A stretch of 64,000 bases of DNA, from NCBI GenBank assembly GCA_934045905.1, contig OW203765.1, forward strand, positions 18,043,409 to 18,107,408, written 5' to 3'. This document shows positions 44,200-56,582 of the stretch, in pieces. Positions within the stretch are counted from its first letter, which is position 1. The number at the start of each line of letters is the position of its first letter. The DNA is from Leuctra nigra. Its lineage: Eukaryota; Arthropoda; Insecta; Plecoptera; Leuctridae. A program made the position numbers and the translations under genes. The notes below the pieces were generated by a model. The model was given only the letters and a program-made list of their open reading frames with translations. It was not told the DNA's origin and ran no database searches.

Positions 44200-44272
44200 G
44201 ACCCCGGCCGGTATCGAACCGGCGACCCCTAACACCGTAAGCCAATGCACTGTCTATTGCGCCAACAGGACG
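44200..44272 (-). pseudogene. tRNA-Arg(ACG)-like sequence
   Basis: On the minus strand, TGGCGCAATAGACAGTGC gives a D arm (GCGC/GTGC), TTGGC-TTACGGT-GTTAG an anticodon arm with anticodon ACG and two or three wobble pairs, and GCCGG-TTCGATA-CCGGC a perfect T arm. A and B box sequences are good. The acceptor stem is poor (GTCCTGT against CGGGGTC), so I call it a tRNA-derived SINE head or pseudogene. Confidence 0.5.
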
Positions 44273-44537
44273 GCGATACTGTATGCCGTTCGTAACCACT
44301 AAACTAGCAAATGGGCGAAGATTTCAACAAGACGCAATGTCGCTCGTCATACCTGCAGCATTACCTACGAACCTGATACTATCTGTGATCGCGATGGCAA
44401 TCGGCGTGCCGCGATGGCGATGTTTCGGGTTATTGATGATCTACACAGCATCCCTCGACCTCTCACTTGAATATATATACTGGAAGGTATCATCGCTTAC
44501 ACAAATTAAAAAAGGATGATGTGAAAAAAAAGTTTTT

Positions 44538-44614
44538 CTAGGATCGGGAATCGAACCCGTTATGCAGGAACACAAGCCAGCTGCCTCCGATAATTCAGCT
44601 ATTCAGGCCGACAG
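44538..44614 (-). pseudogene. Second tRNA-like sequence
   Basis: The minus strand reads GAATAGCTGAATTATCGGAG (A-box-like) and CGGGTTCGATTCCCG (B box and T arm). The anticodon arm is irregular and the acceptor stem does not pair. It is 270 bp from the first tRNA-like sequence in the same orientation, which suggests one composite SINE or two insertions. Confidence 0.4.
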
Positions 44615-47220
44615 GATATGTGGAGTTGACAGCGAAGCTGCTGTGTTGGTAGATGAAGGGGAAGAGCGGAACGCTTAATATTGATAATTTTTCCACTTCC
44701 GGTTTGAAAATTTTGTTTTTTCTTGAAGTGGAGTGTCTAGCAATACATTGTCTTTAATGTTGCCAAATTTCAAAACTGTCGATGGACCCGTTTGACTTTT
44801 GAAAAAAATTAAAATTTAGAATTGGATAAATTCACTTCCGGTCAAAATATTTCAGATTTTCTTTCAGAAGTACGCGTGAGAAGGGGGACTCTATGTGTCT
44901 ACCAAATTTCAACTCTCTAGACCAAACCGTGCAATCTGTAGAAAAGGGCAAGCAAAACGACGTGCCTAGCTAGCTAGCCAGCCAGCCAGCCAGCCCCAAA
45001 GTCAATCCTTGCATGTTTGAGGCCCAAAATTCACCCCGAAGGGATGATCGCAGCACTTTGATTTTTGGTTAGGTGTTGTCAGGTGGCTAAATATACCCGA
45101 TAACCATGGTTTTCAACTTTCATTTCTCACTGCATGTATGCCTGTCGACACCTCGTTTCGACCACTTAAGGGGAAGGAGGAAGGACGTCTGAATGAGGAC
45201 CTCGGCTGGAAAGCAGTTATCGTCCCGTCTCGTTGAAGATAGACTAGATGTTAAAGCGACAAAGTTGTGGAGAATGAATTGCAGATTATGCAGCGTTGAC
45301 CACTTATTTGAAATTTTTAATCACCTTAAAGTTATAAGTAGTTATATGTTGCGTAATTATTGAGTAAATAAAACTAATAATTTTAAAAATTGGTTCAACG
45401 ACGCTTAAACTAGATTTAATTTCAAGCAACTTTGCTCTTGAAACTTTTTTTCTAACTTGATCGGTAGAGGCACAATTTGCTTTCTCACACCATCAATGTT
45501 ATGAGTTTTGCATAAAACCAGGGGCACTGAAACCGACTGAAGTTGCAAGTAAACATTCTGGGAGTTCCAGTAACGGTGTGGAAGGGGATGATGGGAGGGT
45601 CCTAAGAGACAGCATGGAAATATAAATAGTGCACTGATAGCGAGAGTTTGTATGTCAACAACAATCATCAGTTTCCCCGGCATTTACACAATCAACGACG
45701 ACTGGAGACAGACGGACCTCAGAGTTGTCTAAATCATCTTACCTAATTTATAAAAATCTATCTATCATAAAGTGTATACCGTCTAAAATGTTGGAAATGG
45801 CCTAAAATTAAATTTTCATTGTAAGTTGATAAAATGTAAGTGAAAATTTTCAGAAACATAGAATGTTGATATTCAAAACAGCCATGTACAAATCTTCCCA
45901 ACAATTTAATTTATCATAAGAAAATTCGCTGTTGTATTAATAAAGACTTCACTTAATATTATTTTTTATGCTATTTTTTAAATTTTAATTTGAATATTTA
46001 TGTTTTTTTGAAGATATAAATATATTTTTGCTAATTGAATAACTGTTGAAATCGGCAACACTTCTCTAAGCATCCATAATAATTCACTGTAAATAGTAGC
46101 ATCTCGGGCTATCTATTATTCTTGAGTCAATCTCGGCAAGGTTATGTCACGATGTGTATTTATTCTCATTGTGACAACAATATCGAACAGTTTTCCCGTC
46201 TACAATTACTAGTGCAGAATAACAGATGAATTTCGACGCTCGCTAAGAGCACATCAATGTGTGTCTCTACTGTATGCACTATTTTATTATTTATAACTGA
46301 AAACTGTATGTTATAAAGGTAAAGAAATATTTTTGGTTCCAATGTGTATCATAGCAACTGAATGATAATTATACATTGTACGTGTTATTTCACACGTTAA
46401 TCCCGAACACAGGTTTAGGTCACCGATAGCAATGATTTGTCAGACAAACGGCGAATAATTATTTAATTGTTGTATTGACCGTTATCATTACTCCAACCAT
46501 TCCATTTAAAAAAAAAATCGATGTAGGTGTCAAAGGTTTCAAAATATAACATATAAAGTGTGTGACTTTTTGTTGATTTTTTCTACTAGTTTTGAGCAAT
46601 GAAATAATATATGATATTATTTCAAAATTTCCTAATTCATTGATTTATAAATTTCACAACATACCACTTATATAGTCCGGAGAAAAGGCTGGAAATATTC
46701 ATGTGTATTTTTATTACTTTATTTTATTATTTTTCGTATTTTCTACTCTCTACTTACAAGAAGTAGACAGTAGACAGTGTCTACATTCTACTACAAGAAC
46801 CACATGCACAAAAACTAAAATGATTTTCTTGCTCTGATTGCGATAATATTATTCTCTTAGTAAAGAACCCAGAGAGAAATGAGAATACCTATTACTATTC
46901 GTAAACAAATTTTTCCAATGTACTCTCAGGTGGTGAAATAAGATCAGTGTCATATATCGCCGTTATAATGGTTAAAAATCAATACAAGGATTTGCAATCT
47001 TTGAATCTATTAGATAAGTGTTGAACACTTTATTGCGTGTGATTATTCTTGATCCTCCATGATTTTGTTCGTGTTGTGAAAGTGATGCCAATGATGTCAT
47101 TTGAGTTGGTAACCAGTCTGGACCCAGCGATCATAACAACAATACTCGGGGTATCCGATCTCACTTCTGTTTACATTTTTTGCATGGGAACTAAAGTCGG
47201 AAGAAAACATTCATATCAAA
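44615..47220. other. Unassigned sequence
   Basis: CACTTCCGG words occur at 44694 and 44832, in sequence resembling the ETS-rich repeat at 26 kb. The rest is AT-rich. The frame at 45405-45683 (minus, 92 codons) has no recognised domain. Confidence 0.35.
44965..44995 (+). repeat. (TAGC)n(CAGC)n compound microsatellite
   Basis: GCCTAGCTAGCTAGC followed by CAGCCAGCCAGCCAGCC, with a switch from one tetramer to a one-base variant. Confidence 0.9.
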
Positions 47221-47224
47221 CATT

Positions 47225-47440
47225 GTTCCCAGCTAGACCAATCACAGTAATGACAACAAATTCGTCGCCAAATCTGATCCCGCCTTATTTACCTTTAAAA
47301 ACCCCGCCTACAATAGCAATTAGGGCTGATTCTCTAGGAGCAGTCAGCCGGTCCTTCCCCTTAAGCCGTTGCTGTATAAGTCTCTGGTAGTAGCTCGCAC
47401 GTTGTATTAGAGCGGTGCTTGGCAGCGTCGAGCTAGCGCC
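47225..47440 (+). promoter_or_regulatory. Candidate promoter with CCAAT and GC boxes
   Basis: CCAATCA at 47238-47244, CCCGCC near 47279, an A/T word TTTAAAAA at 47295-47301 and ACCCCGCCTAC at 47301-47311, followed by a GC-richer segment to 47440 with CGCACG and GCGTCGAG. The order CCAAT, GC box, TATA-like word is promoter-like. A 113-codon frame covers part of it with no recognised domain. Confidence 0.3.
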
Positions 47441-48659
47441 CGACTAGACATTGGTAAAAGATATTGATAAAAATCGATGAAAAAACTCTTCAAGGCCACG
47501 CTCACTACTCAGCCCTCTTAATGATTGATTATTGTTATGATGATGAATATGTTTGATGGATAGTGGAATGAGGAAACGGAGCCGATTACGATGGGACATT
47601 CACAACATTTGGCACTCGACTGAGGGAAAACAATTAAAAAACCACAGTCGAAGCCGAAAGACCAGATCATTACTGACTAAAACATTAACATATTTATATC
47701 CGTTTGATAACTGTGAACTGTCACAACTCACAATGCTCACATCTTAGTGACTATATTTTGACACATTAATTGAAAGTGGTGTTTATATTTCTAAATTGTA
47801 TTCAATAAATCTGAACAGTTATTTTACACTTTGTCGTCATATCGTCAAATATGATGATATTGTTTGTGGAGAATTTACTTTGGTGTACTACCGACTCATA
47901 ACCATTTCCAATTACATTTATTTATAAAATTGAATTTTAATTCACTCTCTACAAATGAGATTCGTACAATTATTATTCATCATTCGTTCAGCACTGATTT
48001 AAATATTCAACACTTCTCTCCATCAACAACATGTGAAATATGTAAAACAATTCCGGATCGCTAAAAGGTGCAAAGTTCACAAACCTAACCTTCAACTTGT
48101 AATCTCGATGTCAACTGAAAGTGTGTACGCACGTGTGCTTAGCTAAGCGAGAGCAACGTGTTCAACGTATACTCGGACTTTCATCACGCACAAACCGCGT
48201 GCGAGATGCAAGGACACTGATAGACCTTGGCGGGGGAATAAAGTCAAGGTGCATTGATTACAGATGAAACTGAACAAAGTCGCACGCATTTTACAGATTG
48301 GACGATAATTTGTGTGCCTTTTGCGTGACGATCGGGAAGTGGCCAAAAGCGCTTTTATGTTTTTGGTACAGTTCTGTTTGGAATCATCATAATTTATTAT
48401 TTATTGTATGTTCATGAATTTATTTATTTTCCGTATTAGTAGGATATATTTAAATTTATCTCACATTTCATGATCAAATTAAATTTTTATTGACTTGCAC
48501 CAACTTCTTTTGGGTAAATTGATGTATTTATGTGATTAATTCTTCTTCGTATTAAAGATTTCTCCGGAGCCTAAAATTTCCCAGATAACCATTAAAATTA
48601 TAAAATATCGAAAAAAACAAAACAGAATCACATCAAGGTGCCATCAAGATGGTGGCAAC
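47441..48659. other. Unassigned sequence
   Basis: A moderately GC-rich patch lies at 48100-48350; otherwise AT-rich. No supported gene. Confidence 0.4.
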
Positions 48660-48851
48660 AATAGACAACATCATAAATTATCTAGTTAGCTCTGCTTTTC
48701 AAAAATTTTCATATGCAGTACCGTGATCCAAGTATCTATTATGGTTATGATCCATTGTTGAAAAACCATAATAGATACTTGGATCACGGTACTGCATATG
48801 AAATTTTTTTTAAAGCAGAGCTAACTAGATAATTTATGATGTTGTCTATTA
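48660..48851. repeat. Hairpin MITE, copy 1
   Basis: Arms of about 85 bp (ATAGACAACATCATAAATTA, AGCTCTGCTTT, ATGCAGTACCGTGATCCAAG) pair across a loop of about 20 bases. Arms are nearly perfect. A second, more diverged copy is at 57066-57255. Confidence 0.9.
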
Positions 48852-49837
48852 GGGATTTCTCATTCAAACTGTGAATCCATCTTTCTAATTAGTTAAACTA
48901 TTAGTGCAGGTATTTATTTAATGAATGCAATTCACATATTTCCTGGTGCAAACATCTTGATTTAGGCGATTTCGAGTAATTGAGCTTGGTCGATGGCCTA
49001 TTGGAGACTATTCTTGTGTTACTTTCGTGAGTAGTATGACTTGGTTTGAATATCGTGATCGAATTATACTCTATTTATAACAAATATATCTAGGAAATAC
49101 TTACGATTGACCGGTAAGTAATCCCTGATCAGTATCAGACGCTTCCTGATCAAAAGGAAACGAATATAAGAACTATTCAGCTAAATAATAATGCTAGGTT
49201 TCCACAAGGACATAGTTGAGAAATATACGTTCTAGAGTTACTGAGTACTGATATTAACTTTTAAATACTTAAACTTTTAAGCACTTAAACACTTAAACAC
49301 ATAATATGTTTTTAATCACAATTAGTTGGCAACGAGAATCTAAATAATAAAACAGCTCATGGCTGTGGAATTAAAAAACTGTGATATTAAAACAACTCAA
49401 ACTAACCTAGTTTTATTTCTCTACTCAGATGTTTCCAGTTTGAGTTGTTTTACATTATGAGCACTATTTTACTAGTCTTATCTTTGTTGTAGGATTATAC
49501 ACGACAATTTATTACAGGACTCTAAGTCCATAATCCAGGCCACATTTTAGCTACTATTGTCTGCTATTGTGTAACATCGAAGCGGAGTTCAAGATATATT
49601 CTTACTAGTTGCTCTTTTAGAGTTGCTCTGGCCAAACTATGACTTGTATATTTTTTAAAAAAAGTAAATAATATTATGTATTTTTATTTTTATTTCTTCG
49701 TTACATTACAATTAAATGAAGACCCCATTCCCTCTCCCCACGGGTAAATCACATCACCTATGTCCTAATTATTGTCATTCACCCGTATTGCGATCACGCT
49801 TAAAGGTCGAATCTTTATTATGTAAAATCAACCTTAT
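48852..49837. other. Unassigned AT-rich sequence
   Basis: A short inverted pair AAAACAACTCAAACT and AGTTTGAGTTGTTTT lies near 49398 and 49436; nothing else recognised. Confidence 0.4.
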
Positions 49838-51667
49838 GTCTGCAAGTGTGAAGTATCTATCCGAACATCTTGCGGTCACTTCTACTCACATTGTCTGTCC
49901 TGCTCGCACACTCCAACATGTCTGAACTTGTTCTGTGTCACTGCGCGGTCACTGAGTCAACGCCAAGAGTGTTGTATCTATCCGATCATCATGCGGTGAC
50001 TTATACTCACATTGTCTGTCCTGCTCGCACACTCCAACATGTCTGAACTTGTTCTGTGTCACTGCGCGGTCACTGAGTCAACGCCAAGAGTGTTGTATCT
50101 ATCCGATCATCATGCGGTGACTTCTACTAACATCGTCTGTCCTGCTCGCACACTCCAACATGTCTGAACTTGTTCTCTGTCACTGCGCGGTCACTGAGTC
50201 AACGCCAAGAGTGTTGTATCTATCCGATCATCATGCGGTCACTTCTACTCACATTGTCTGTCCTGCTCGCACACTCCAACATGTCTGAACTTGTTCTGTG
50301 CCACTGCGCGGTCACAGAGTCAACGCCAAGAGTGTTGTATCTATCCGAACATCTTGCGGTGACTTCTACTCACATTGTCTGTCCAGCTCGCACACTCCAA
50401 CATGTCTGAACTTGTTCTGTGTCACTGCGCGGTCACTGAGTCAACGCCAAGAGTGTTGTATCTATCCGATCATCATGCGGTGACTTCTACTCACATTGTC
50501 TGTCCTGCTCGCACACTCCAACATGCATGAACTTGTTCTGTGTCACTGCGCGGTCACTGAGTCAACGCCAAGAGTGTTGTATCTATCCGATCATCATGCG
50601 GTGACTTCTACTCACATCGTCTGTCCTGATCGCACACTCCAACATGTCTGAACTTGTTCTGTGTCACTGCGCGGTCACTGAGTCAACGCCAAGAGTGTTG
50701 TATCTATCCGATCATCATGCGGTGACTTCTACTCACATTGTCTGTCCTGCTCGCACACTCCAACATGTCTGAACTTGTTCTGTGTCACTGCGCGGTCACT
50801 GAGTCAACGCCAAGAGTGTTGTATCTATCCGATCATCATGCGGTGACTTATACTCACATTGTCTGTCCTGCTCGCACACTCCAACATGTCTGAACTTGTT
50901 CTGTGTCACTGCGCGGTCACTGAGTCAACGCCAAGAGTGTTGTATCTATCCGATCATCATGCGGTGACTTCTACTAACATCGTCTGTCCTGCTCGCACAC
51001 TCCAACATGTCTGAACTTGTTCTCTGTCACTGCGCGGTCACTGAGTCAACGCCAAGAGTGTTGTATCTATCCGATCATCATGCGGTCACTTCTACTCACA
51101 TCGTCTGTCCTGATCGCACACTCCAACATGTCTGAACTTGTTCTGTGTCACTGCGCGGTCACTGAGTCAACGCCAAGAGTGTTGTATCTATCCGATCATC
51201 ATGCGGTGACTTCTACTCACATTGTCTGTCCTGCTCGCACACTCCAACATGTCTGAACTTGTTCTGTGTCACTGCGCGGTCACTGAGTCAACGCCAAGAG
51301 TGTTGTATCTATCCGATCATCATGCGGTGATTCTACTCACATCGTCTGTCCTGCTCGCACACTCCAACATGCCTGAACTTGTTCTGTGTCACTGCGCGGT
51401 CACTGAGTCAACGCCAAGAGTGTTGTATCTATCCGATCATCATGCGGTGACTTCTACTCACATCGTCTGTCCTGCTCGCACACTCCAACATGTCTGAACT
51501 TGTTCTGTGTCACTGCGCGGTCACTGAGTCAACGCCAAGAGTGTTGTATCTATCCGATCATCATGCGGTGACTTCTACTCACATTGTCTGTCCTGCTCGC
51601 ACACTCCAACATGTCTGAACTTGTTCTGTGTTACTGCGCGGTCACTGAGTCAACGCCAAGAGTGTTG
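49838..51667 (+). repeat. 121-bp satellite array with a 7-unit higher-order repeat
   Basis: About 15 units of 121 bp, with CATGTCTGAACTTGTTC at 49917, 50038, 50159, 50280, 50401 and so on to 51610 (one unit is 120 bp). Rare variants recur exactly 847 bp apart (7 x 121): CTTATACTCAC near 50000 and 50847, CTTCTACTAACATC near 50120 and 50967, TTCTCTGTCAC near 50171 and 51018. Each unit holds TGAGTCA, an AP-1 core. 121 is not a multiple of 3, so frames do not persist. Confidence 0.95.
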
Positions 51668-51769
51668 TTTCCCAGCAACTTGTTGGCGATCTCTCACTTG
51701 TTGCCAGCAGACTCTCGAGCTGATACTCGGCTTCAAGCGACAAGTAGGAAACCGAGGGAACGAGTATGT

Positions 51770-52372
51770 TAGCATATGATCATTCATAAGTGTACTCTCT
51801 GCGTGTTCGATCATGGCCGAATAACATGACACATGACGGCTGCAGCCAATGAGAGCTGATTGGACCTCTTTATTTCTGTCCATTCCGGTACAGGTTGCAC
51901 CGTTTCTCCGATCGAACTGAAATTTTGCACAGATATAAGAATTAGCTCCGCGGTTTATCGTCTGCTGACATTTTTTTTTTCAAAATCCGTTGATTGGTTC
52001 AAATTAAAAAACAATATCTTCTGATTGGTTGATTAGCTCAGTTTGAAGTTTTGCAACGTCATTAAGACCAATATTTTATAAAATTTTAAAATGTTTCAGG
52101 CAAATCTTATTATTTGTTAATAAAATAATATCTTATGATTGGTCGAAAATCAAAATGTTACGATTCGTTTCACATTTTGTCAGAGCAGATTGATGGAAAG
52201 TACGAAATCCATGGTACGATCTGTTATTCAATTGTTCCAGAGAGTAAAGATGAAAAGTCGCACTGAAATTAATAAATAATGTAGTAAGTTACCTTTGATA
52301 GAATGGATCTTGTTCGGCTGGAGATGTTGCGCGTATCGGTGCTCGCTCATCTACGCGTTACACTGAGCGTTA
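51770..52372 (+). mobile_element. Helitron copy K, eroded ends
   Basis: ACCGTTTCTCCGATCGAACT, GAAATTTTGCACAG and a 3' region CGGTGCTCGCTCATCTACGC, GTTACACTGAGCGTT match the family. The terminal CTAG has changed to TATA and the 5' GCGAGCG block is not readable. Confidence 0.6.
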
Positions 52373-53436
52373 TATAAGTCACAGTATGCCAGAGTTACGT
52401 ACATTCCACTTGCCTCAGAACCTCATGTGCCGGTGCGACCTACATTCTACTTAAATCTGTCGCTAATTTCAAAATTACTATTTCATGTCAATTAATCCGT
52501 ATTATTTTGAGTGCAAAGTGCAAAGTGCATTGGTTAAACGTCATAACTCATTTCAACCACATAAACCAATTTCGCATTTTATTGAAACCAAAATTATTTG
52601 TGTCGTGCCAATGACAGTGAGTCTAATAAGCCGTGAATTGCAATGATTTAAATTGAAACAAAATTGTTCCATAGTTTCCCGCAATTTTGTTGCAACAAAT
52701 GCACTTCTGACACGAACTTCCGGGCTAAATTAAAGAGTAGAGCTTATTCGAATCTAGGAAATATGTTGGGGTAGAAATAAAAATGAGAAAAATGATTTCA
52801 AGAAAACTAGTGTTATTGTGAGAAGCGAAAGAGAATCCACACAAGATGCCAAAATAGAGACAGAAGCTTTCAATTAATACGTAATAATCTTTATTTCTCA
52901 ACTGTATTTAAAATACAATCAACCTATTGACAAATTGTCTGTCCCCCATCAAAATAAACAAGATTTAGGTATGTTACCATAGCAACTATTATTTTGCAAC
53001 TACTCTATAGAATGCGCTAGTAAAGTAATATGGCTGAAGATTGTCGTATGTCCGTCCTACCCACAGTCATTTTGACGCCTCGGTCAGAATTGGCAGTAAT
53101 CAAAACAAAATGTTATCTGTCAAATATTTTGCATTTATTTGGTGAATCATAAAGTTTTCGCTGGAAATGATTTTGAAATGAAATATATATGTATTATGTA
53201 GCGATTTATTATTAACTAGAACTGAACTCGCACACATGTGCCCATGCATCCTTTTTATCTGAAGATTTTAATTATTGACACTAGTTGGTGTGACAGCAAC
53301 TTTTAATCAAAACACAAAAACACCGTCAAAGAGTAGCGAAAAGAAAATATCTGTGGCATCACTGACGCGGGTAATTGTAACTTATTGCAAGCAATAAAAT
53401 GCAATTGGTGAAATGCATTCTCTCTCACTGTTTCAG
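52373..53436. other. Unassigned AT-rich sequence
   Basis: No gene or repeat recognised. Confidence 0.4.
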
Positions 53437-53522
53437 ACTATCAAACCTGCTGTCGTCAGCAATTGACCCAGATCTTTGAAACTCTAATCCAGCAGCAATT
53501 CCCTCCACATGTGAGGTGCTAA
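53437..53522 (+). CDS. Candidate small exon (partial)
   Basis: An excellent acceptor (TTCTCTCTCACTGTTTCAG) is followed by an open frame, two bases into a codon: YQTCCRQQLTQIFETLIQQQ then FPPHVRC and TAA. A possible donor AG|GTGCTA lies 7 bases before the stop. The encoded piece looks amphipathic and Gln-rich. With only about 28 codons and no recognised family, this rests mainly on the splice signal. Confidence 0.25.
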
Positions 53523-54442
53523 TTGCTCTTTTATACTCCGCGAGAAAGAAAGCCGATGAGCTCTTTTCACCGCAGCATGATGGCTGGTCCATAAGCTCCA
53601 TTCAGACGGACAATGAAATATAGCTTTGCTCTTGGAAATGTGGACAATATGGAACTGGATATTTCTACTGCAATTTATGTGGGATTTCGTTTTGAAATGG
53701 AATTTAGAGAAATCATGTTTGACTCATGGAAAACTGTGCTTTATTGCCGTCTTCTTTAGGTTTGATCATTGAAGACGAAAGGATGAATTTTCAATATAAG
53801 AAGTGTTAAGGAAATAGATTCTAAAATAAGCTTAATTTGATATGGTTAAAAATATAAAGATACTACCTATTTTTGTTATAATGATCAACTTCCGGTAATT
53901 CTAGTATTGTTATTGCTAATAATGTTATAACCAATTCATGTTTGCATGAGAAATCCCTCATTGTTGTGAGTGGAATAAAAAAAATCCTCACTTAAAAAAA
54001 ATATTTCGATTTACCACAATATAAGTTAATCTCATCTGTCAACAAAGTGCCAACACAATATCCGCCCTGAGGTAATTTTTGTATCGCATTGGTGGTAAAA
54101 ACAAAAAGTCCGTGCAAGTTATGAATATTCAAAGTAATGTACTACTGATACAATCATAATATCAATACAGAAGTGATTGGAAATGCATTAGAAATCGGTT
54201 TCTGATTGCTTGGTACAATGCTTGACCAGTGACCATAATCTTTCAGGAGAAAATATCATTGCACTTGTCAATATCAGTCAGATATCTAATGGCACGTGTA
54301 TTGTTGTCAAACATAAAAAGATATTCTGGAAAACATTGTCGGACGTGTATTTTAATGAAAAAATCACAGCTATTCAAAGATAATCTTTGGATGTGTATCA
54401 TGCATACCTACATCTCTTCTAATGTGGATATACATCTTAGAA
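53523..54442. other. Unassigned AT-rich sequence
   Basis: Nothing recognised. Confidence 0.4.
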
Positions 54443-55255
54443 ATGAGCGTCATCACGGTACTCGATAATGCCACTTTCTCTGTGTTTTTGTGAGTTTTTG
54501 CTAGCATTGCCCAGGTCAAACCGTTCAACCAATCATTCTGAAATGTGTAACATATTATACCATTGACTACCGCTCAGTATGGGACTCGTGACTGCTATAG
54601 CTGCAGCACTGAATGCTTCCGCCGATGTCTGAGGCCGCACTACAAACGACGATTCTGGCAATATAAAGACATTATTATTAATTTTGTTCAGTGCTACAAC
54701 ATGCCTTTATATTTATAACATAGGCCTAAATTAAGCTTATTGTTGTGCTGCGTCAGCTTTCCGTGCAATCTTTCCAAATGGTAGACGATCTCAGCCGGAC
54801 GAGTGAAGAATTTGACCTTGGTCTGTACGTAAGAACGGGGCGGTTCCGTTTGTCACTAGACATCGACGACAGATGACTGGCCAGTCGCATGTCCCCACCC
54901 CAGTGTACGTCAATGATTATACTTATGTCATTTGAATGGTCTCGTGAACAGGATACGGAAGTTTTTTGAACATTAAAACTGGAACCGTTTGACCTATTTT
55001 TGGACCAGCAGACCAAATTCTAGGTGTTTTTGTAAATTTTCAGACTAATCTGCAGTTAACTTCAAAAGTATTGACATATAAGGGAAATATTATGCGTGTT
55101 CGGAAATATTTCTTGAAGGAAATTTGAGAAGTTTTATCACTGCTTCTTTGACGTATTTCGTTTCAGCTCTTTCCAAGGTCTGTAGAGCAGAAACTTGCAA
55201 TCGCATGCAATATGTAAGTTCGCTCATCAACGCGTTACACAGAGCGTTGTCCTAG
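54443..55255 (+). mobile_element. Helitron copy L with a nested TIR element
   Basis: The 5' part (GAGCGTCATCACGGTACTCG, CACTTTCTCTGTG, CCCAGGTCAAACCGTTCAAC) lacks the outermost bases. The 3' end TCGCTCATCAACGCG, TTACACAGAGCGTT, GTCCTAG at 55252-55255 is followed by T. The 355-bp element at 54561-54915 interrupts it and is therefore younger. Confidence 0.75.
54561..54915 (+). mobile_element. 355-bp TIR element with 7-bp target duplication, copy 2
   Basis: Same element as 18133-18487, same length and orientation, with ends CATTGACTACC and GTACGTCAATG. It is flanked by ATTATAC at 54554-54560 and 54916-54922. Removing it and one duplicate restores Helitron sequence matching 38870-38895, which confirms the insertion site. 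Confidence 0.92.
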
Positions 55256-56056
55256 TATCAGATAAGATACGTATAGATCTAACGTACAACATGTTACTGT
55301 GTAACGTACTTATGTTTGCTAGCGACAACATTTTTATGCTTGTCGCTTCTCTAATGAAAAAACATCCCCAGAGAGCAGCGATTTTACAAGCCACAAAACC
55401 CGAGGCAGCGTATAAAAACCACCCGCATTTAATTTCAAGAGGAGACTAATATTCTCCCATAACAGATGTTGGCGGTTTCAAAAGATAAGTCTGAGAATTT
55501 TAGAGATGTATATTACTTGTCATTTCCATTTTCGCCGAATTTCCAATATGCCATGTGCACTGGTAAAGTTTTTAATTGTATTGGAATTCAATAGAAAATA
55601 GAAAATGGAAGCACGAAACGAGCTTCTTTGCAGTTGGAAATGGAAGTGAAAAGGTATAACAAAAGATACTTGAATATGTCTGCGAAATATTAAAAGTTCT
55701 TTAGAACGTCTGAAGGTCGACGGAAAACACGAAGCATAGTTCCCAGCTTGCAGCCAATTGAGAATGTCGTTAATAGTAATTGAACTCTACCAATCACTTG
55801 TTTGAAGATATTAAATGTTTGAATGCTAATCTACATAAAAGGCTCAATATTTTGGAGTAGTCACGCGTTTATACATTTGAGTAGCAATAAAGCTAAGCAA
55901 TTCAGGATTATCAGACTTCAAATTGGTCTTTTGACAAATTAAATGCTTTTGAAGTTAGAAAACCCAAATGGAACCCATTGATGTATATTCTTATTAAGAG
56001 GCATGCGTAAGGTGATGGGACGTGAGTGATACTTAAATCTTAAATGTCTTAAAATG
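55256..56056. other. Unassigned AT-rich sequence
   Basis: No supported gene. Confidence 0.4.
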
Positions 56057-56510
56057 CCCCACCGATGGCTGCCACCTTAGCGCGGTGGTGGGGTTTGCGT
56101 TGGCCAATGATCCATTGCAGCTATGCCGGCGAGCATATGTTCATGTGTAAGGGTTACCCATGCCGGACAGGTCAGTGGTGAGGTCCAGACAAAGAGCAGC
56201 CAGGGTCGGCCTTACCATGTCCTCCCTTGAATTTGCGTTCCCCTCCCCTCCCCTCGGGCCGGCCTTCCCCCTCGAGATGGTGATCCCCCTGAAATCGGGT
56301 TCCGCCGGCCCGAATCCTCACACCCCCCGGTCCGTCACCATTCCGGCCTGGCCTCCCCACCAGTGTTGGAATCCCCCGGATCGGGCCCGTTAGGTCGACC
56401 CCTCCCCATGTCCACCACTTATATCAACAAAGTTAAATGCAAAAATGCTAAAATTAATGTGCGCAATATAACCTCGTCGTTGACGCGCCGTAAAACCACA
56501 ATAATCTATC
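56057..56510 (-). repeat. CpG-rich dispersed repeat, short copy with one module
   Basis: Inverted relative of 8804-9475. Both ends match (CCCACCGATGGCTGCCA at the left, CCTCGTCGTTGACGCGCCGT at the right), but only one internal module is present. It is GC-rich against AT-rich flanks. Confidence 0.75.
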
Positions 56511-56582
56511 AAATCAATCTATCTGTCTTAAAATGGGATTTTTTCCTCATAGAAAAAATCTTCGACTAGACGAAATAATGCC

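Noticed and set aside
44200..44272. Functional tRNA-Arg gene
   Set aside because: The acceptor stem does not pair and the anticodon stem depends on wobble pairs; it looks SINE-derived.
47049..47390. 113-codon protein gene
   Set aside because: No recognised domain, promoter-like motifs inside the frame, and composition like the surroundings.
49838..51667. CRISPR-like or protein-coding tandem array
   Set aside because: No spacers, and the 121-bp period destroys any reading frame.
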